DNA from: Bacteroidia bacterium
GTDB lineage: Bacteria; Bacteroidota; Bacteroidia; Chitinophagales; JAUHXS01
Direction: 5' to 3'
Assembly (NCBI GenBank): GCA_030426955.1
Contig: JAUHXS010000009.1
Location: 1 to 64,000, forward strand
DNA: 64,000 nucleotides
This document shows, one piece after another, positions 1 through 8,677 of this stretch. The notes below the pieces were generated by a model, which made no database searches, was not told the DNA's origin, and worked only from the letters and a program-made list of their open reading frames with translations. Made by a program: the position numbers and the translations under genes. Every line of letters starts with the position of its first letter. The stretch's first letter is position 1.

Positions 1-598
1 GGTTACCAAAGATATACTTGCCTACTCCATAGCCATTCATCCCATCTGTTGGAGCGGTTACTTCTAAGCGATTTGCTCCTGTTGTAATAATTCCATCTGT
101 GAAGTTTAGACCTGTAGAAACTTCTTGCGTATTCGTCAAGGTAATGCCTGAGTTGTTATTGATGGTTAGATGTTCAAATATCGTTGTAACGGATCCGCCT
201 ATATCTTGATTGGTACTGCCGTTAAATTCTACGGTTCCATTTGCGCCTCCTGCTAAGGCAACACTTGCTGTTCCGTCATTCGTCCAATCGCCTGCCACTT
301 GCAATAGACCTTCTATCTCATAGTTTGCACTACTTGCGTTCGTCACATCGCCTTCGGCTATTATTACTCCTCCTGCTTCTATTTTAATCGTACCACTGTT
401 ACTATTGTTGATCGTTGTCATACTGCCTGAAATAATAACCGTATCATTAGGGGAAACCTTAAATATGATGCTTGAACCCTTTACCTTTAGTTCTTCCGAG
501 GAATATAGGCTCTTGTTAAACAACAACGCAAGGGGTAGTATAATTAAAACGAGTCTCAAATACTTAACTATTTGTAAAACAAAGGTATAGGTTTTCAA
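1..598 (-). CDS. Secreted beta-rich surface protein, N-terminal part (C-terminus beyond window edge)
   Basis: An open minus-strand frame runs off the left edge and covers about 199 codons. No ATG lies between the upstream in-frame stop and the hydrophobic segment, so the start is probably TTG at 598-596. Residues about 9-25 form a signal peptide (basic start, then a Leu/Ile-rich core). The mature part is rich in Gly, Thr, Asn and Ser with repeating short beta-strand patterns such as GTIKIEAGG and NGTVEFNGS. This looks like a secreted beta-helix or adhesin-like protein, the kind often exported by T9SS in Bacteroidota, but the C-terminal sorting domain would be outside the window. Function unknown. 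The small plus-strand frame over the same bases is a shadow. Confidence 0.6.
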   Translation of the reverse strand, partial: MKTYTFVLQIVKYLRLVLIILPLALLFNKSLYSSEELKVKGSSIIFKVSPNDTVIISGSMTTINNSNSGTIKIEAGGVIIAEGDVTNASSANYEIEGLLQVAGDWTNDGTASVALAGGANGTVEFNGSTNQDIGGSVTTIFEHLTINNNSGITLTNTQEVSTGLNFTDGIITTGANRLEVTAPTDGMNGYGVGKYIFGN

Positions 599-655
599 TA
601 AAATACTTAAGAAAAATGCTTACTATTTGCCATATATTATCAACGAAAATATACC

Positions 656-1243
656 TCAAGTAAACATATTATTACGCTTTATGTACTTTCCAATAATATC
701 AAACTCTACATTGCATATGCCTTCCACCTGAATGTTTTTAAAGTTCGTATGCTCCAAGGTATAAGGAATTATCGCCACCGTAAATGTATCATCTGTAACA
801 TTAAACACCGTTAAACTAACTCCATTAATGCAGATTGAACCTTTCTCAACAATAAGTGAGGCAAACTGCCTATCATATGAAAATGTAAACTCATTACTTC
901 CATTCTTCTCATCTCTGGAAACACATCGGATTATAGTGTCAACATGACCTTGAACCATATGACCATCTAAGCGATCACCCATCTTCATAGCACGCTCTAA
1001 GTTTACAGTATCCCCTACACTCAATGACTCTAAGCTTGATTTTTTTATAGTCTCCTCAATTGCCTCAACTTGATAAGCATGATCATCTTTATTAATAACA
1101 GTAAGGCAAATTCCATTGTGTGACACACTTTGATCTATTTTCAATTCTGGAGATAGAGCAGATTCTATTGTCAGAATAAGGTTATTGGCTTTTTTATCTA
1201 TTTGCTTAATACGTCCAACTTTCTCAATGATTCCCGTAAACAT
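656..1243 (-). CDS. ribE: Riboflavin synthase, alpha subunit
   Basis: Predicted to catalyse the last step of riboflavin synthesis, the dismutation of two 6,7-dimethyl-8-ribityllumazine molecules into riboflavin and a pyrimidinedione, in the cytoplasm. The 195-aa length is typical. It starts with the family signature MFTGIIE and shows the two tandem lumazine-binding barrels: the first carries SHNGICLTV, the second GHMVQGHVDT and CINGVSLTV. The start codon lies only 3 nt after the stop of the upstream 900-aa T9SS protein gene, so the two are probably co-transcribed, although no functional link is evident. Identification is from clear sequence signatures. Confidence 0.95.
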   Translation of the reverse strand: MFTGIIEKVGRIKQIDKKANNLILTIESALSPELKIDQSVSHNGICLTVINKDDHAYQVEAIEETIKKSSLESLSVGDTVNLERAMKMGDRLDGHMVQGHVDTIIRCVSRDEKNGSNEFTFSYDRQFASLIVEKGSICINGVSLTVFNVTDDTFTVAIIPYTLEHTNFKNIQVEGICNVEFDIIGKYIKRNNMFT

Positions 1244-1246
1244 AAA

Positions 1247-3949
1247 CTAGTCATTACCTCTTAAAATGTGAATATATCCTTTTAAAGGCTTTTCTCTTTC
1301 CACAACACCGTTCAATGTGACTTCAAAGACATCACACCCATAATAATAAACTGCTTCAACCAATTCATTTCCGTTTTTGTCTCTTCCATCCCAATTAATT
1401 TGTGGATCTTGAGTCTCAAATAATAATTCTCCCCATTTATTAAATACCTTAAAGTCAACATGATCAATAAATCGATAGTTAAACCTATCTTCAGTTTTAA
1501 AGGGTGTGTATAAATCATTGGCATTATCGCCATCTGGTGTAAACACATTTGGCAGCTTGTACAACGGACAATTGTCAATACATATTTTCTTTTCTTTAAC
1601 ACTTTCATTTCCTCCCGTATCAACAGACGTAACAATATAACATCCTGCAACGGAAGTAAACAAATCCCTATGCGTGTATTGTTTCGTTTCAGCCGATAGC
1701 TGATTAACTAAAATAGGAGGGGCGCTTCCAGTATCTTTCGCAAAATAGATATTATAATAAAACACGTCTTCTCTACACGAATCATTTAAGTCAACCCACT
1801 TTACAATATTTCTAAAATTAGCATCCGTCCAAGGAATATCTGCAATTAAATCACAATTACTCGAGACAGAAAAGTCGGGCTGACATGGAGGAATATTGTC
1901 AACTGGCATTTCACAAACTATTTGAGATCGGTTCAACAACTCTCCAATCCCCTCCGTTCCATATGTTCCAATACTTTTAACAAAGTAACAGTACGTATCG
2001 CCATTTCGTAAACCCTTATCTACATAGATTGGCACGTCAACTGTATCTAGCGTATCAAAAAGTGCCGTTTGGCCAATTTGTCTATAAACGACATAAGAAT
2101 GATTAAACCAAGGCACTTCTTCTTCCCAAGCTAGTGTCAATTGATTGTCTGTTGGTTCGAGGGAAAGATAAATCGAGGTTGCTTCTTTTGTAGTTCCTAA
2201 TAATGTTCCGTCATTCACATAAAACTCCATTTTATATCGGTATTGCTCCTCGGTTGTATTTAGCAAGGTATCTGTAAATAATGTATCTGATAATGTAGAG
2301 AAACTTCCAGTAGAGTAAGCATACACTAGCAGATAGTTTGTACTTTGAGTTTTCCTATATAACCTATATTCATATGGTCCTGGATTTTGAACTGTGTCTA
2401 AATCTTCTCTCTTAGGTTTTACCCATTTGATGTCTATTTTGCCATTTGTTGCGTCTGTTGCCGTAACATCTATATTCTTGATAATAGGTAAGTCTTGCTT
2501 CAGTTGTTCGCAAGCTTCATTAGAAGGCTTACTTTCAACCCTATTATACGGGAACTCTCCCCCTCCGTCTGCAAAGTCTGCAGTGACCCGATAACAATAT
2601 TCAAACCCTGCCTCGACATCTGTATCTTCATAAGTATATTCGTCTAAACCAATGACAATCTTTTGATAGCCAAAGTCAGTCAGATCAACTTGACATGATT
2701 CAACTATTGTATCCGACGGGCCAAGTTTACGCCATAACGTAAAACCTTGAAAATTTGATGAACTAAAACACTCATAAGGATCGTCCCACTCCAATATAAT
2801 CTTGCCTGTCACAGCCGTTGCCGTTAAATTTTCTGGCGGTGGTGCGATGACTGTAATCAACCATGTTTCCAAATCGACTAGAGGAAGTGTATCTCCTGCA
2901 AAAGTGAAATTGTCTTCTGCTTTAAAAACCACTTCATAAAAGAATTTACGCACGTGACTACAGTTTGTTGGCCAGAAGAAGAATGACCTGACAGTATCCG
3001 TTCCTTGTCCTTGTGCCGTTGGAAAAATAGCTGGACTCGAAGGAACGGCAAAAGGTCCTCCTGCCGCTGTTAATGTGACCACCTGGCCAGCATCAGGATC
3101 TGTTGCCGCAATTTCAAGAAACAAGGTATCTCCTGCTACAATACAAGTATCATTTACAGAAAAAACATCTGGTGGGTCATTATCTTTATCCAAAACGATT
3201 ATTTGCATATCCCTTACCATTGATCCAATTTTAAAACCATTTCTATATTCAGTAATTTCTATCGCGATGTTATAAATACCTTCTAGTTTAGGAGCATCCC
3301 AAGTCAGCTCTCCTGTAAGAGCATCAATTGCAATGTTATTATTAGGACCTGGCTCAACTTGATCTGGTAAAACGTAGTTAGGCACTTCATCATTTTTATC
3401 CTGCTTTGGAGGTATTAACCTATATGATAAACTATCCCCATCTACATCATAAGCGTTAGGATTATGCTTAAAGACATGATCAATATTGGCATAATCAATT
3501 GGAAATTGTAATAATACTGGCGTATTATTAAAACCAAAAAACTGAGGATCCAAAACGATCAACTCAGTCTCTACATAAAAAGCAATATTAACTGAATTAC
3601 CCGCATTTATATTGACAATATCGGCAATTCTATTTAAGTCTATAGTTGAGATAATATATGTAGATGGTCCGCTATAAGTATGAGTTCCCTTGTATAGATT
3701 TTGCTTTATATCTCCTCCAAAACTTGTTTCCTGAACTCTAGGTATTGTAACGACAGTTCCATCCCCCCAGCTTAATTCAATAGAATCCCTATCTGCAGGA
3801 CTTGATTCCTTTGTATAAGTATATACGGTTACTTCGTAGGTTAAATTGTTAAGTTGACGATATGTAATCTCACCTGCTCTATTATGTGTTGCAAAAATTC
3901 CTGCACTTAATAATAAACACAATATTGTACCTGCAAGGCGTTGAAACAT
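1247..3949 (-). CDS. Secreted multidomain protein with T9SS type B (gliding-motility C-terminal) sorting domain
   Basis: A 900-aa exported protein. Residues 1-20 are a signal peptide. The next part resembles PKD/cadherin-like folds (ELSWGDGTVVTI, then a DPDAGQVVTLTA segment), followed by several fibronectin-III-like stretches with repeated YRVTADF/YCYFVKSIG-type strands. The last about 100 residues begin LPNVFTPDGDNANDLY and contain FNKWGELLFET and NWDGRDKNGN, which match the C-terminal type B sorting domain of T9SS cargo (family knowledge). It is therefore likely secreted and bound at the cell surface. The particular function is unknown. It precedes ribE on the same strand with a 3-nt gap. 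Confidence 0.85.
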   Translation of the reverse strand: MFQRLAGTILCLLLSAGIFATHNRAGEITYRQLNNLTYEVTVYTYTKESSPADRDSIELSWGDGTVVTIPRVQETSFGGDIKQNLYKGTHTYSGPSTYIISTIDLNRIADIVNINAGNSVNIAFYVETELIVLDPQFFGFNNTPVLLQFPIDYANIDHVFKHNPNAYDVDGDSLSYRLIPPKQDKNDEVPNYVLPDQVEPGPNNNIAIDALTGELTWDAPKLEGIYNIAIEITEYRNGFKIGSMVRDMQIIVLDKDNDPPDVFSVNDTCIVAGDTLFLEIAATDPDAGQVVTLTAAGGPFAVPSSPAIFPTAQGQGTDTVRSFFFWPTNCSHVRKFFYEVVFKAEDNFTFAGDTLPLVDLETWLITVIAPPPENLTATAVTGKIILEWDDPYECFSSSNFQGFTLWRKLGPSDTIVESCQVDLTDFGYQKIVIGLDEYTYEDTDVEAGFEYCYRVTADFADGGGEFPYNRVESKPSNEACEQLKQDLPIIKNIDVTATDATNGKIDIKWVKPKREDLDTVQNPGPYEYRLYRKTQSTNYLLVYAYSTGSFSTLSDTLFTDTLLNTTEEQYRYKMEFYVNDGTLLGTTKEATSIYLSLEPTDNQLTLAWEEEVPWFNHSYVVYRQIGQTALFDTLDTVDVPIYVDKGLRNGDTYCYFVKSIGTYGTEGIGELLNRSQIVCEMPVDNIPPCQPDFSVSSNCDLIADIPWTDANFRNIVKWVDLNDSCREDVFYYNIYFAKDTGSAPPILVNQLSAETKQYTHRDLFTSVAGCYIVTSVDTGGNESVKEKKICIDNCPLYKLPNVFTPDGDNANDLYTPFKTEDRFNYRFIDHVDFKVFNKWGELLFETQDPQINWDGRDKNGNELVEAVYYYGCDVFEVTLNGVVEREKPLKGYIHILRGND

Positions 3950-4016
3950 ATATTAAAGTTACACTATCTAGTAATAGGATTACTTATTAATAACGAAAAA
4001 TAGTCGAATTTGTTTT

Positions 4017-5048
4017 CTAGTCGAACGTCAGGTCGATATATACTGGTAAGTGATCACTAAAACCGCTTAGATACATTGGCCCTCGATAAGTTCGACAAAT
4101 GGTTTCTTTCATGGTATTGGGATTGTAATTGACCAACCAATCTTTTTTAAAAATCTGCCCTTCTTCTTGCTTTAAATGAAGTACTCCTTTATTTGTCTTT
4201 AGCAAGTTTGAGCATATAATAATTTGATCAAATAAGTTCCACTGCCCTTTATAAGTAAGCGTACCTAATCCTCTTTTGTGTAAGCCTAAGTATGGATTAA
4301 ACGTAATAGCTTCCCCATCAATCCCTGCACCCAATACTTCTTCAATGCTTTTATTATCAGGGTCGTCATTAAAATCGCCCATTATGACAAACTTCGTTTT
4401 ACTATTATTATTTACTTGTTTGATTATCTCATTTCTAAGAATTTGCGCTGCATTTATTCGCTTTGGCTCTGTTTCAAAAGAACCTCCTCTTCTAGACGGC
4501 CAGTGATTTACCCAAATAGAAACCGTGTCTTTGTCTCCCAAAATACCACTGACCAACAATATATCTCTTGAATTTTCAACTGGAAAAGTTTTGCTAGACA
4601 ATAGTTTAAAATGATCTGATCTATAAATCAGCGCGACATCTATTCCTCTTTGATCTTGTGATTCATAATGAACATATTCATAAGGTAATTTCTCCAATGG
4701 AGTTTTATTCAGCAAGTCTTCCACAACCGTATTGTTTTCTACTTCTGCCAGTCCAAGAATAGAAACAGATTCCCATTCTCCCATAGCGATGACTACCTTA
4801 GAAAGGTTCTGCAGTTTTTTGTTGTATTTATAGGCATCCCATTTTTTCTCACTTTGTGGTAAAAATTCATTGTCATTTTTCGTTATATCATCAAGTGTAT
4901 CAAAAAGATTCTCAACATTATAAAAGGCTACCCGATAAGTCTGAGCATGAGAAAAATTGAAATATGAAACCAAAAACAATGAAACAATTAGAAAGACAAG
5001 TCCGTGTTTCTGATTTCTTGTTTCTGATTTCAAGTTTTGGGAAATCAT
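4017..5048 (-). CDS. Secreted endonuclease/exonuclease/phosphatase family protein
   Basis: 343 aa with the signatures of the Mg-dependent EEP fold (DNase I/exonuclease III type): YNVENLFDT near the mature N-terminus, LGLAEVENNTVVEDLL (catalytic Glu), IMGDFNDDPDN (Asp/Asn pair) and the C-terminal GFSDHLPVYI (Asp-His pair). Residues about 15-36 form a signal peptide ending SHAQ, so it acts in the periplasm or outside. Its ATG overlaps the stop of the upstream sugar transferase by 4 nt, indicating translational coupling. The first 14 residues (including LKSETRNQKHG) are encoded by a tandem 14-bp repeat, which is unusual for a signal peptide n-region. The substrate (nucleic acid, phosphoester or inositol phosphate) cannot be told from sequence. 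Confidence 0.85.
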   Translation of the reverse strand: MISQNLKSETRNQKHGLVFLIVSLFLVSYFNFSHAQTYRVAFYNVENLFDTLDDITKNDNEFLPQSEKKWDAYKYNKKLQNLSKVVIAMGEWESVSILGLAEVENNTVVEDLLNKTPLEKLPYEYVHYESQDQRGIDVALIYRSDHFKLLSSKTFPVENSRDILLVSGILGDKDTVSIWVNHWPSRRGGSFETEPKRINAAQILRNEIIKQVNNNSKTKFVIMGDFNDDPDNKSIEEVLGAGIDGEAITFNPYLGLHKRGLGTLTYKGQWNLFDQIIICSNLLKTNKGVLHLKQEEGQIFKKDWLVNYNPNTMKETICRTYRGPMYLSGFSDHLPVYIDLTFD

Positions 5049-6460
5049 TTTCCTTTGCCTTGAAGTATTATTATCAGGGTATATACCATTACCTTAAAAT
5101 CCAATGCTAAAGAAATATTCTCAATGTATAACAGGTCATATCGCATCCTTTGTATCATTTCATCTACATTTTCTGCATATCCAAATTTAACCATCCCCAA
5201 AGACGTGATGCCAGGCTTAACTTTTGTTAAATGTCCAAAATGTGGTGCTTTATCTATAATCTTATCTGCAAAAAACTGACGCTCAGGCCTTGGTCCGACC
5301 AATGACATATTGCCGATCAAGACATTATAGAACTGAGGCAATTCATCAAAGCGCCATTTTCTCATTACCCTCCCCCAAGGCGTTATCCTACTATCATTTT
5401 TGCTCGATAATGCCGGACCCTCTTTTTCTGCATCAACATACATCGATCTAAACTTATACATTTTAAAAGGTTTTCCATTTTTTCCAACCCTTTCTTGAGT
5501 ATAAAATATAGAGCCTGATGATGAAAGTCTAACTCGTAGTGCAATAAAAAGATACATGGGTATTAATAACATCATTACAAGACCTGATAAAACAACATCA
5601 ATTACTCGTTTAATTATCCTTTGCCAAGTGGCCATCAAATCTGGGTAAATCTCAATTAAAGGTGCTGCAAATACATTATTCACTTTAACAGAACCAGCGA
5701 TTATATCATACATATCAGGAATTATCTTTACTAAGATATTTTTATTAGCTAACTTATTGATAATGTTATTTAAAACCTCATGCTCTGATGATTCAACTGC
5801 GATAATCACTTCTTCAATATTCTGATTATCTATCACTCCTTCCAAGTCTTTTATTTTTCCTAGCTTGGGCAAAAACTCTTCTAACTCATTGGTACTTTTT
5901 CCATTGGTATCGATGAAACCCATAAACTTATATCCTAATGGAAGATTTTGCTTTAATATATCCTGATACAGTTCTAAAGCGTTTTGGTTCCCTCCAATAA
6001 TTAATGTATTGTACCAAACCTTACCTGTTTTGATTACACTTTTAGCAAATGTTAGCAACAACATCCTTGATGTGATGGTTATCATTGCATGGATAGAAAG
6101 TAAAGACAAGAACGACTTGTAATACTTTCTATAGTCAGAAACAACATCGTCCAGTATTAATGCAAAGAAGATGAAGATGACTCCAACGATTGTTGCTAGC
6201 AATGTTTTGTTAAACTCCTCTAGCCGTGATTTTCTAAAAACATCTTTGTAGTTCCCAAAAAGTAAATATAACAGCAACCAAAAAAAAGGCAAGATGACTA
6301 CTCCAGCAATAAATTTCTGATCATTTATAATAACATCCCATAAATTTCCAGAAAACCCTTCAATGTAAAGTTTTCGAAATACAAAAAACACGCCCCAAGA
6401 GACTGATGCCGTAAAAAAGTCTAATAGTACATTGATTAAAATACCTACTTTTTTGTTCAA
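5045..6460 (-). CDS. Polyprenyl-phosphate sugar-1-phosphate transferase (WcaJ/WbaP-type)
   Basis: A 471-aa integral membrane enzyme predicted to transfer a hexose-1-phosphate from a UDP-sugar to undecaprenyl phosphate, the first step of exopolysaccharide or O-antigen unit assembly. About four membrane segments lie in residues 1-130, a CoA-binding-like Rossmann domain at about 150-260 (LIIGGNQNALELYQ), one more membrane segment at about 285-310, and the conserved bacterial sugar transferase domain to the end with YKFRSMYVDAE, WRFDELPQF and MSLVGPRPE. The start overlaps the upstream lipoprotein stop by 4 nt, and the stop overlaps the EEP gene, so the three form one tight operon. The sugar is unknown. 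Confidence 0.93.
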   Translation of the reverse strand: MNKKVGILINVLLDFFTASVSWGVFFVFRKLYIEGFSGNLWDVIINDQKFIAGVVILPFFWLLLYLLFGNYKDVFRKSRLEEFNKTLLATIVGVIFIFFALILDDVVSDYRKYYKSFLSLLSIHAMITITSRMLLLTFAKSVIKTGKVWYNTLIIGGNQNALELYQDILKQNLPLGYKFMGFIDTNGKSTNELEEFLPKLGKIKDLEGVIDNQNIEEVIIAVESSEHEVLNNIINKLANKNILVKIIPDMYDIIAGSVKVNNVFAAPLIEIYPDLMATWQRIIKRVIDVVLSGLVMMLLIPMYLFIALRVRLSSSGSIFYTQERVGKNGKPFKMYKFRSMYVDAEKEGPALSSKNDSRITPWGRVMRKWRFDELPQFYNVLIGNMSLVGPRPERQFFADKIIDKAPHFGHLTKVKPGITSLGMVKFGYAENVDEMIQRMRYDLLYIENISLALDFKVMVYTLIIILQGKGK

Positions 6461-7290
6461 TGTATCAGCTTTATGTTATCAAACCTTATTTCAGCAGAAG
6501 TAAGAGAATCTGTTTTATAGGATTGAAACAACAACCTATACTCAAGTGCCTTGAGGGTAGTTGCTTGCTCTGTCAAATTAACATATATCTTGTTCCATTC
6601 GTTTTTAGGAGAAACTACTAAGTTATAAAACCTATCCTGTGTCAACTCATTGAGCAAACCAATTTGGAAAGTATTAGATGAATAATAGTTAAGCTCTAGG
6701 TAAACCGGATTTCCATCACTAGGCAATTGAAATTTCTCAGTACTCACAATTTCCATAAAATTATTTGCATCGTCTAATTCAATAAGACCACATTTATCTT
6801 CAAAGCCATTGGAACTTGTTTGCGTAATATTTACATTACCACTCTTTCGTTCAAACTTGACTCCCGTTCCATCAAAATTTTCTATAAATACAAAGTCTGC
6901 CAATTCACTATATTCAATAATAGGTGAAATAGAATCAGTAATTCCAGGAGTAAACTCATAGTTTATATTATAGCTCGTATAAAAGTCATATTCAACTCGT
7001 GTACCTGTTATACCATTATCAAGGATTCCTGCTCCTATCTGTATTTCGTGCTCTCCTTCTTCAAGTATTGGAAATGTTGCGGGAAGCTCATATACACCAA
7101 TCAGGTTTTTATCTATGGCCACCCAAGCATCAATAATTTTCTGCGATTCTGACCCTTCCCCATTTTTTACATTTAGTGTCATCGATGTTACATGCAGATA
7201 TGCTGGAATATCCTCTGAGGGGTTAATTATCTCACAAGATGATAATAATACAATAATTATAAATGAGAGTACACTACCTCGATAAAACAT
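6457..7290 (-). CDS. Predicted lipoprotein of unknown function
   Basis: 277 aa with a lipoprotein signal: a hydrophobic stretch followed by LLSSC, with lipidation expected at Cys19. The mature part is beta-rich. Residues about 150-277 look like a lectin/jellyroll-like domain (FIENFDGTGVKFERKSG early, AEIRFDNIKLIH at the end), a pattern seen in many envelope proteins of Bacteroidota. I do not recognise a defined family. It is the first gene of the chain with the sugar transferase and the EEP nuclease, overlapping the former by 4 nt, so a role linked to surface polysaccharide is possible but only inferred from context. Confidence 0.75.
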   Translation of the reverse strand: MFYRGSVLSFIIIVLLSSCEIINPSEDIPAYLHVTSMTLNVKNGEGSESQKIIDAWVAIDKNLIGVYELPATFPILEEGEHEIQIGAGILDNGITGTRVEYDFYTSYNINYEFTPGITDSISPIIEYSELADFVFIENFDGTGVKFERKSGNVNITQTSSNGFEDKCGLIELDDANNFMEIVSTEKFQLPSDGNPVYLELNYYSSNTFQIGLLNELTQDRFYNLVVSPKNEWNKIYVNLTEQATTLKALEYRLLFQSYKTDSLTSAEIRFDNIKLIH

Positions 7291-7348
7291 CTACTTATTA
7301 CAATGCTTAAAAAGAAAAATTATTGTATTCAGTACTGATAAAAATGCG

Positions 7349-8326
7349 TTATGCTTCTACCCTATTCTTATCAATCTTCTCAACTATCTGATAAGCAACT
7401 CTTAAAGCATTAAACCCATCAAGTATGGAGACTTCAGGCTCTACGTTTTGCAGTATGCTATTTGCAAAAATCTCTAATTCATGTTTAATAGCATTAATAG
7501 ACTCTTGTGGAGGTTTTTCTAAGATGATATTTTTCTTTTGTCCATTTAAGTCTAACTCAAAGCTCATCCCATCACTTTCGGATTTATGGTCTGAAAGTCT
7601 AAAAACTTCAGACTCTTTCTTCAAAAAGTCAATCCCTATATAAGCATCTTTTTGAAAGACTCTCATTTTCCTCATGTCTTTCATAGATATTCTACTAGCG
7701 GTTAGATTAGCTGCACACCCATTATCAAATTCGATTCTTGCATTGGCAATATCTGGTGTATCACTAATGATAGAAACTCCGTTGGCACTTATCTTTTTCA
7801 CATTGGCCTTTACAAGACTTAAAACTACATCTATATCGTGGATCATTAAGTCAAGTACTACTGAAACATCAGTTCCCCTAGGGTTAAATTGTGCCAACCG
7901 ATGCGCTTCAATGAACATAGGTTGCAAATCATACTTTTTCAAAGCCATCAATGCTGGATTAAATCTTTCGATATGTCCAACCATTCCTTTTACATTTGCC
8001 TCTTCCACTAGCTCTAACAATTGTTCAGCTTCACGTAGCGTGCTTGTAACTGGTTTTTCAACGAAGATATGTTTACCAGCTTTTAAAGCTTCTGATGCAC
8101 ATTCAAAGTGAGATAAGGTTGGAGTGACGATATCTAAAGCATCGACATCTGCAATAAGCGCAGAAATTGAGTCGTATTTTTTTACTCCAAATTCATTGGC
8201 TGCAAATGTTGCATTTTCTTCATTCGGATCGTAAATACCAACTACCTCAAAAGATTCAATTTCTTTTAAAAGTTTGAGATGTATTTTTCCTAAGTGCCCG
8301 ACACCAAGTAACCCAATCTTGACCAT
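7349..8326 (-). CDS. Gfo/Idh/MocA family NAD(P)-dependent oxidoreductase
   Basis: 325 aa from the chosen ATG at 8326-8324. A longer frame begins at 8383, but its 19 extra residues precede the Rossmann motif and are unlikely to be used. The N-terminal NAD(P)-binding fold shows KIGLLGVGHLGK, and the family EKPV motif follows at about residue 95. The C-terminal alpha/beta domain contains LMIHDIDVVLSL, the usual catalytic His region. Members oxidise or reduce sugars and related cyclic polyols. The nearby sugar transferase makes a nucleotide-sugar role plausible, but the substrate is not determined. It is separated by about 58 nt from the downstream lipoprotein gene. Confidence 0.9.
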   Translation of the reverse strand: MVKIGLLGVGHLGKIHLKLLKEIESFEVVGIYDPNEENATFAANEFGVKKYDSISALIADVDALDIVTPTLSHFECASEALKAGKHIFVEKPVTSTLREAEQLLELVEEANVKGMVGHIERFNPALMALKKYDLQPMFIEAHRLAQFNPRGTDVSVVLDLMIHDIDVVLSLVKANVKKISANGVSIISDTPDIANARIEFDNGCAANLTASRISMKDMRKMRVFQKDAYIGIDFLKKESEVFRLSDHKSESDGMSFELDLNGQKKNIILEKPPQESINAIKHELEIFANSILQNVEPEVSILDGFNALRVAYQIVEKIDKNRVEA

Positions 8327-8490
8327 GATTAAGCAAAAGTAGTAACAAAGCGAGAGAGTTATTAGTTGGCTTTTCCACAACAAATCACATGACTGTCCTA
8401 ATTTTGACCCTTAACGGCTTTATGGGTAACGTGAATTATGGATATTTTAAGTTGGTAATTAACACATATTATATCAAATGTTTAACTTTT

Positions 8491-8564
8491 GGCATTTAGC
8501 CAGTAGCGCATAGCCAATGGCAACCGTTGAGAAGCCATTGACTAATTGCTAAAAGCTATATGCC
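8491..8564. repeat. Imperfect palindromic intergenic element
   Basis: The two arms (about 31 nt each) begin GGCATTTAGCC and end AGCTATATGCC, and the inner arms TAGCCAATGGC and GCCATTGACTA pair over 11 bp with a single mismatch. It resembles the degenerate palindromes found in several other gaps of this window. It could form a cruciform or an RNA hairpin. No coding potential. Confidence 0.55.
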
Positions 8565-8615
8565 ATAGAAGATAGATAGTCCCCGAGTTAATTTTCTTTA
8601 AAAAAGTATCTACTA

Positions 8616-8649
8616 TTGAAGTTATGTATACTCGTTCTTAATAAATTTG
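8616..8649 (+). promoter_or_regulatory. Candidate sigma-A type promoter for hutI-hutH
   Basis: A TTG at 8616-8618 and TAAATTTG at 8642-8649 fit the Bacteroidota pattern TTG-N17-23-TAnnTTTG with a 23-bp spacer (the upper limit). A second TAAATTTG at 8663-8670 lies too close to the ATG and lacks an upstream TTG. Confidence 0.5.
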
Positions 8650-8677
8650 CGAACTTTTGGGTTAAATTTGTCTGAAC

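Larger units (their letters stand above)
8327..8677. other. Intergenic gap of about 350 bp with repeat-like palindrome and hutI promoter
   Basis: No gene seen here. The left half is the upstream region of the oxidoreductase. The middle carries an imperfect long palindrome (8491-8564), and the right end holds a candidate promoter for hutI. Nothing else is supported. Confidence 0.6.

Noticed and set aside
405-590. Plus-strand 61-aa open frame at the left edge
   Set aside because: It lies opposite a clean minus-strand frame with a signal peptide that continues to the window edge.
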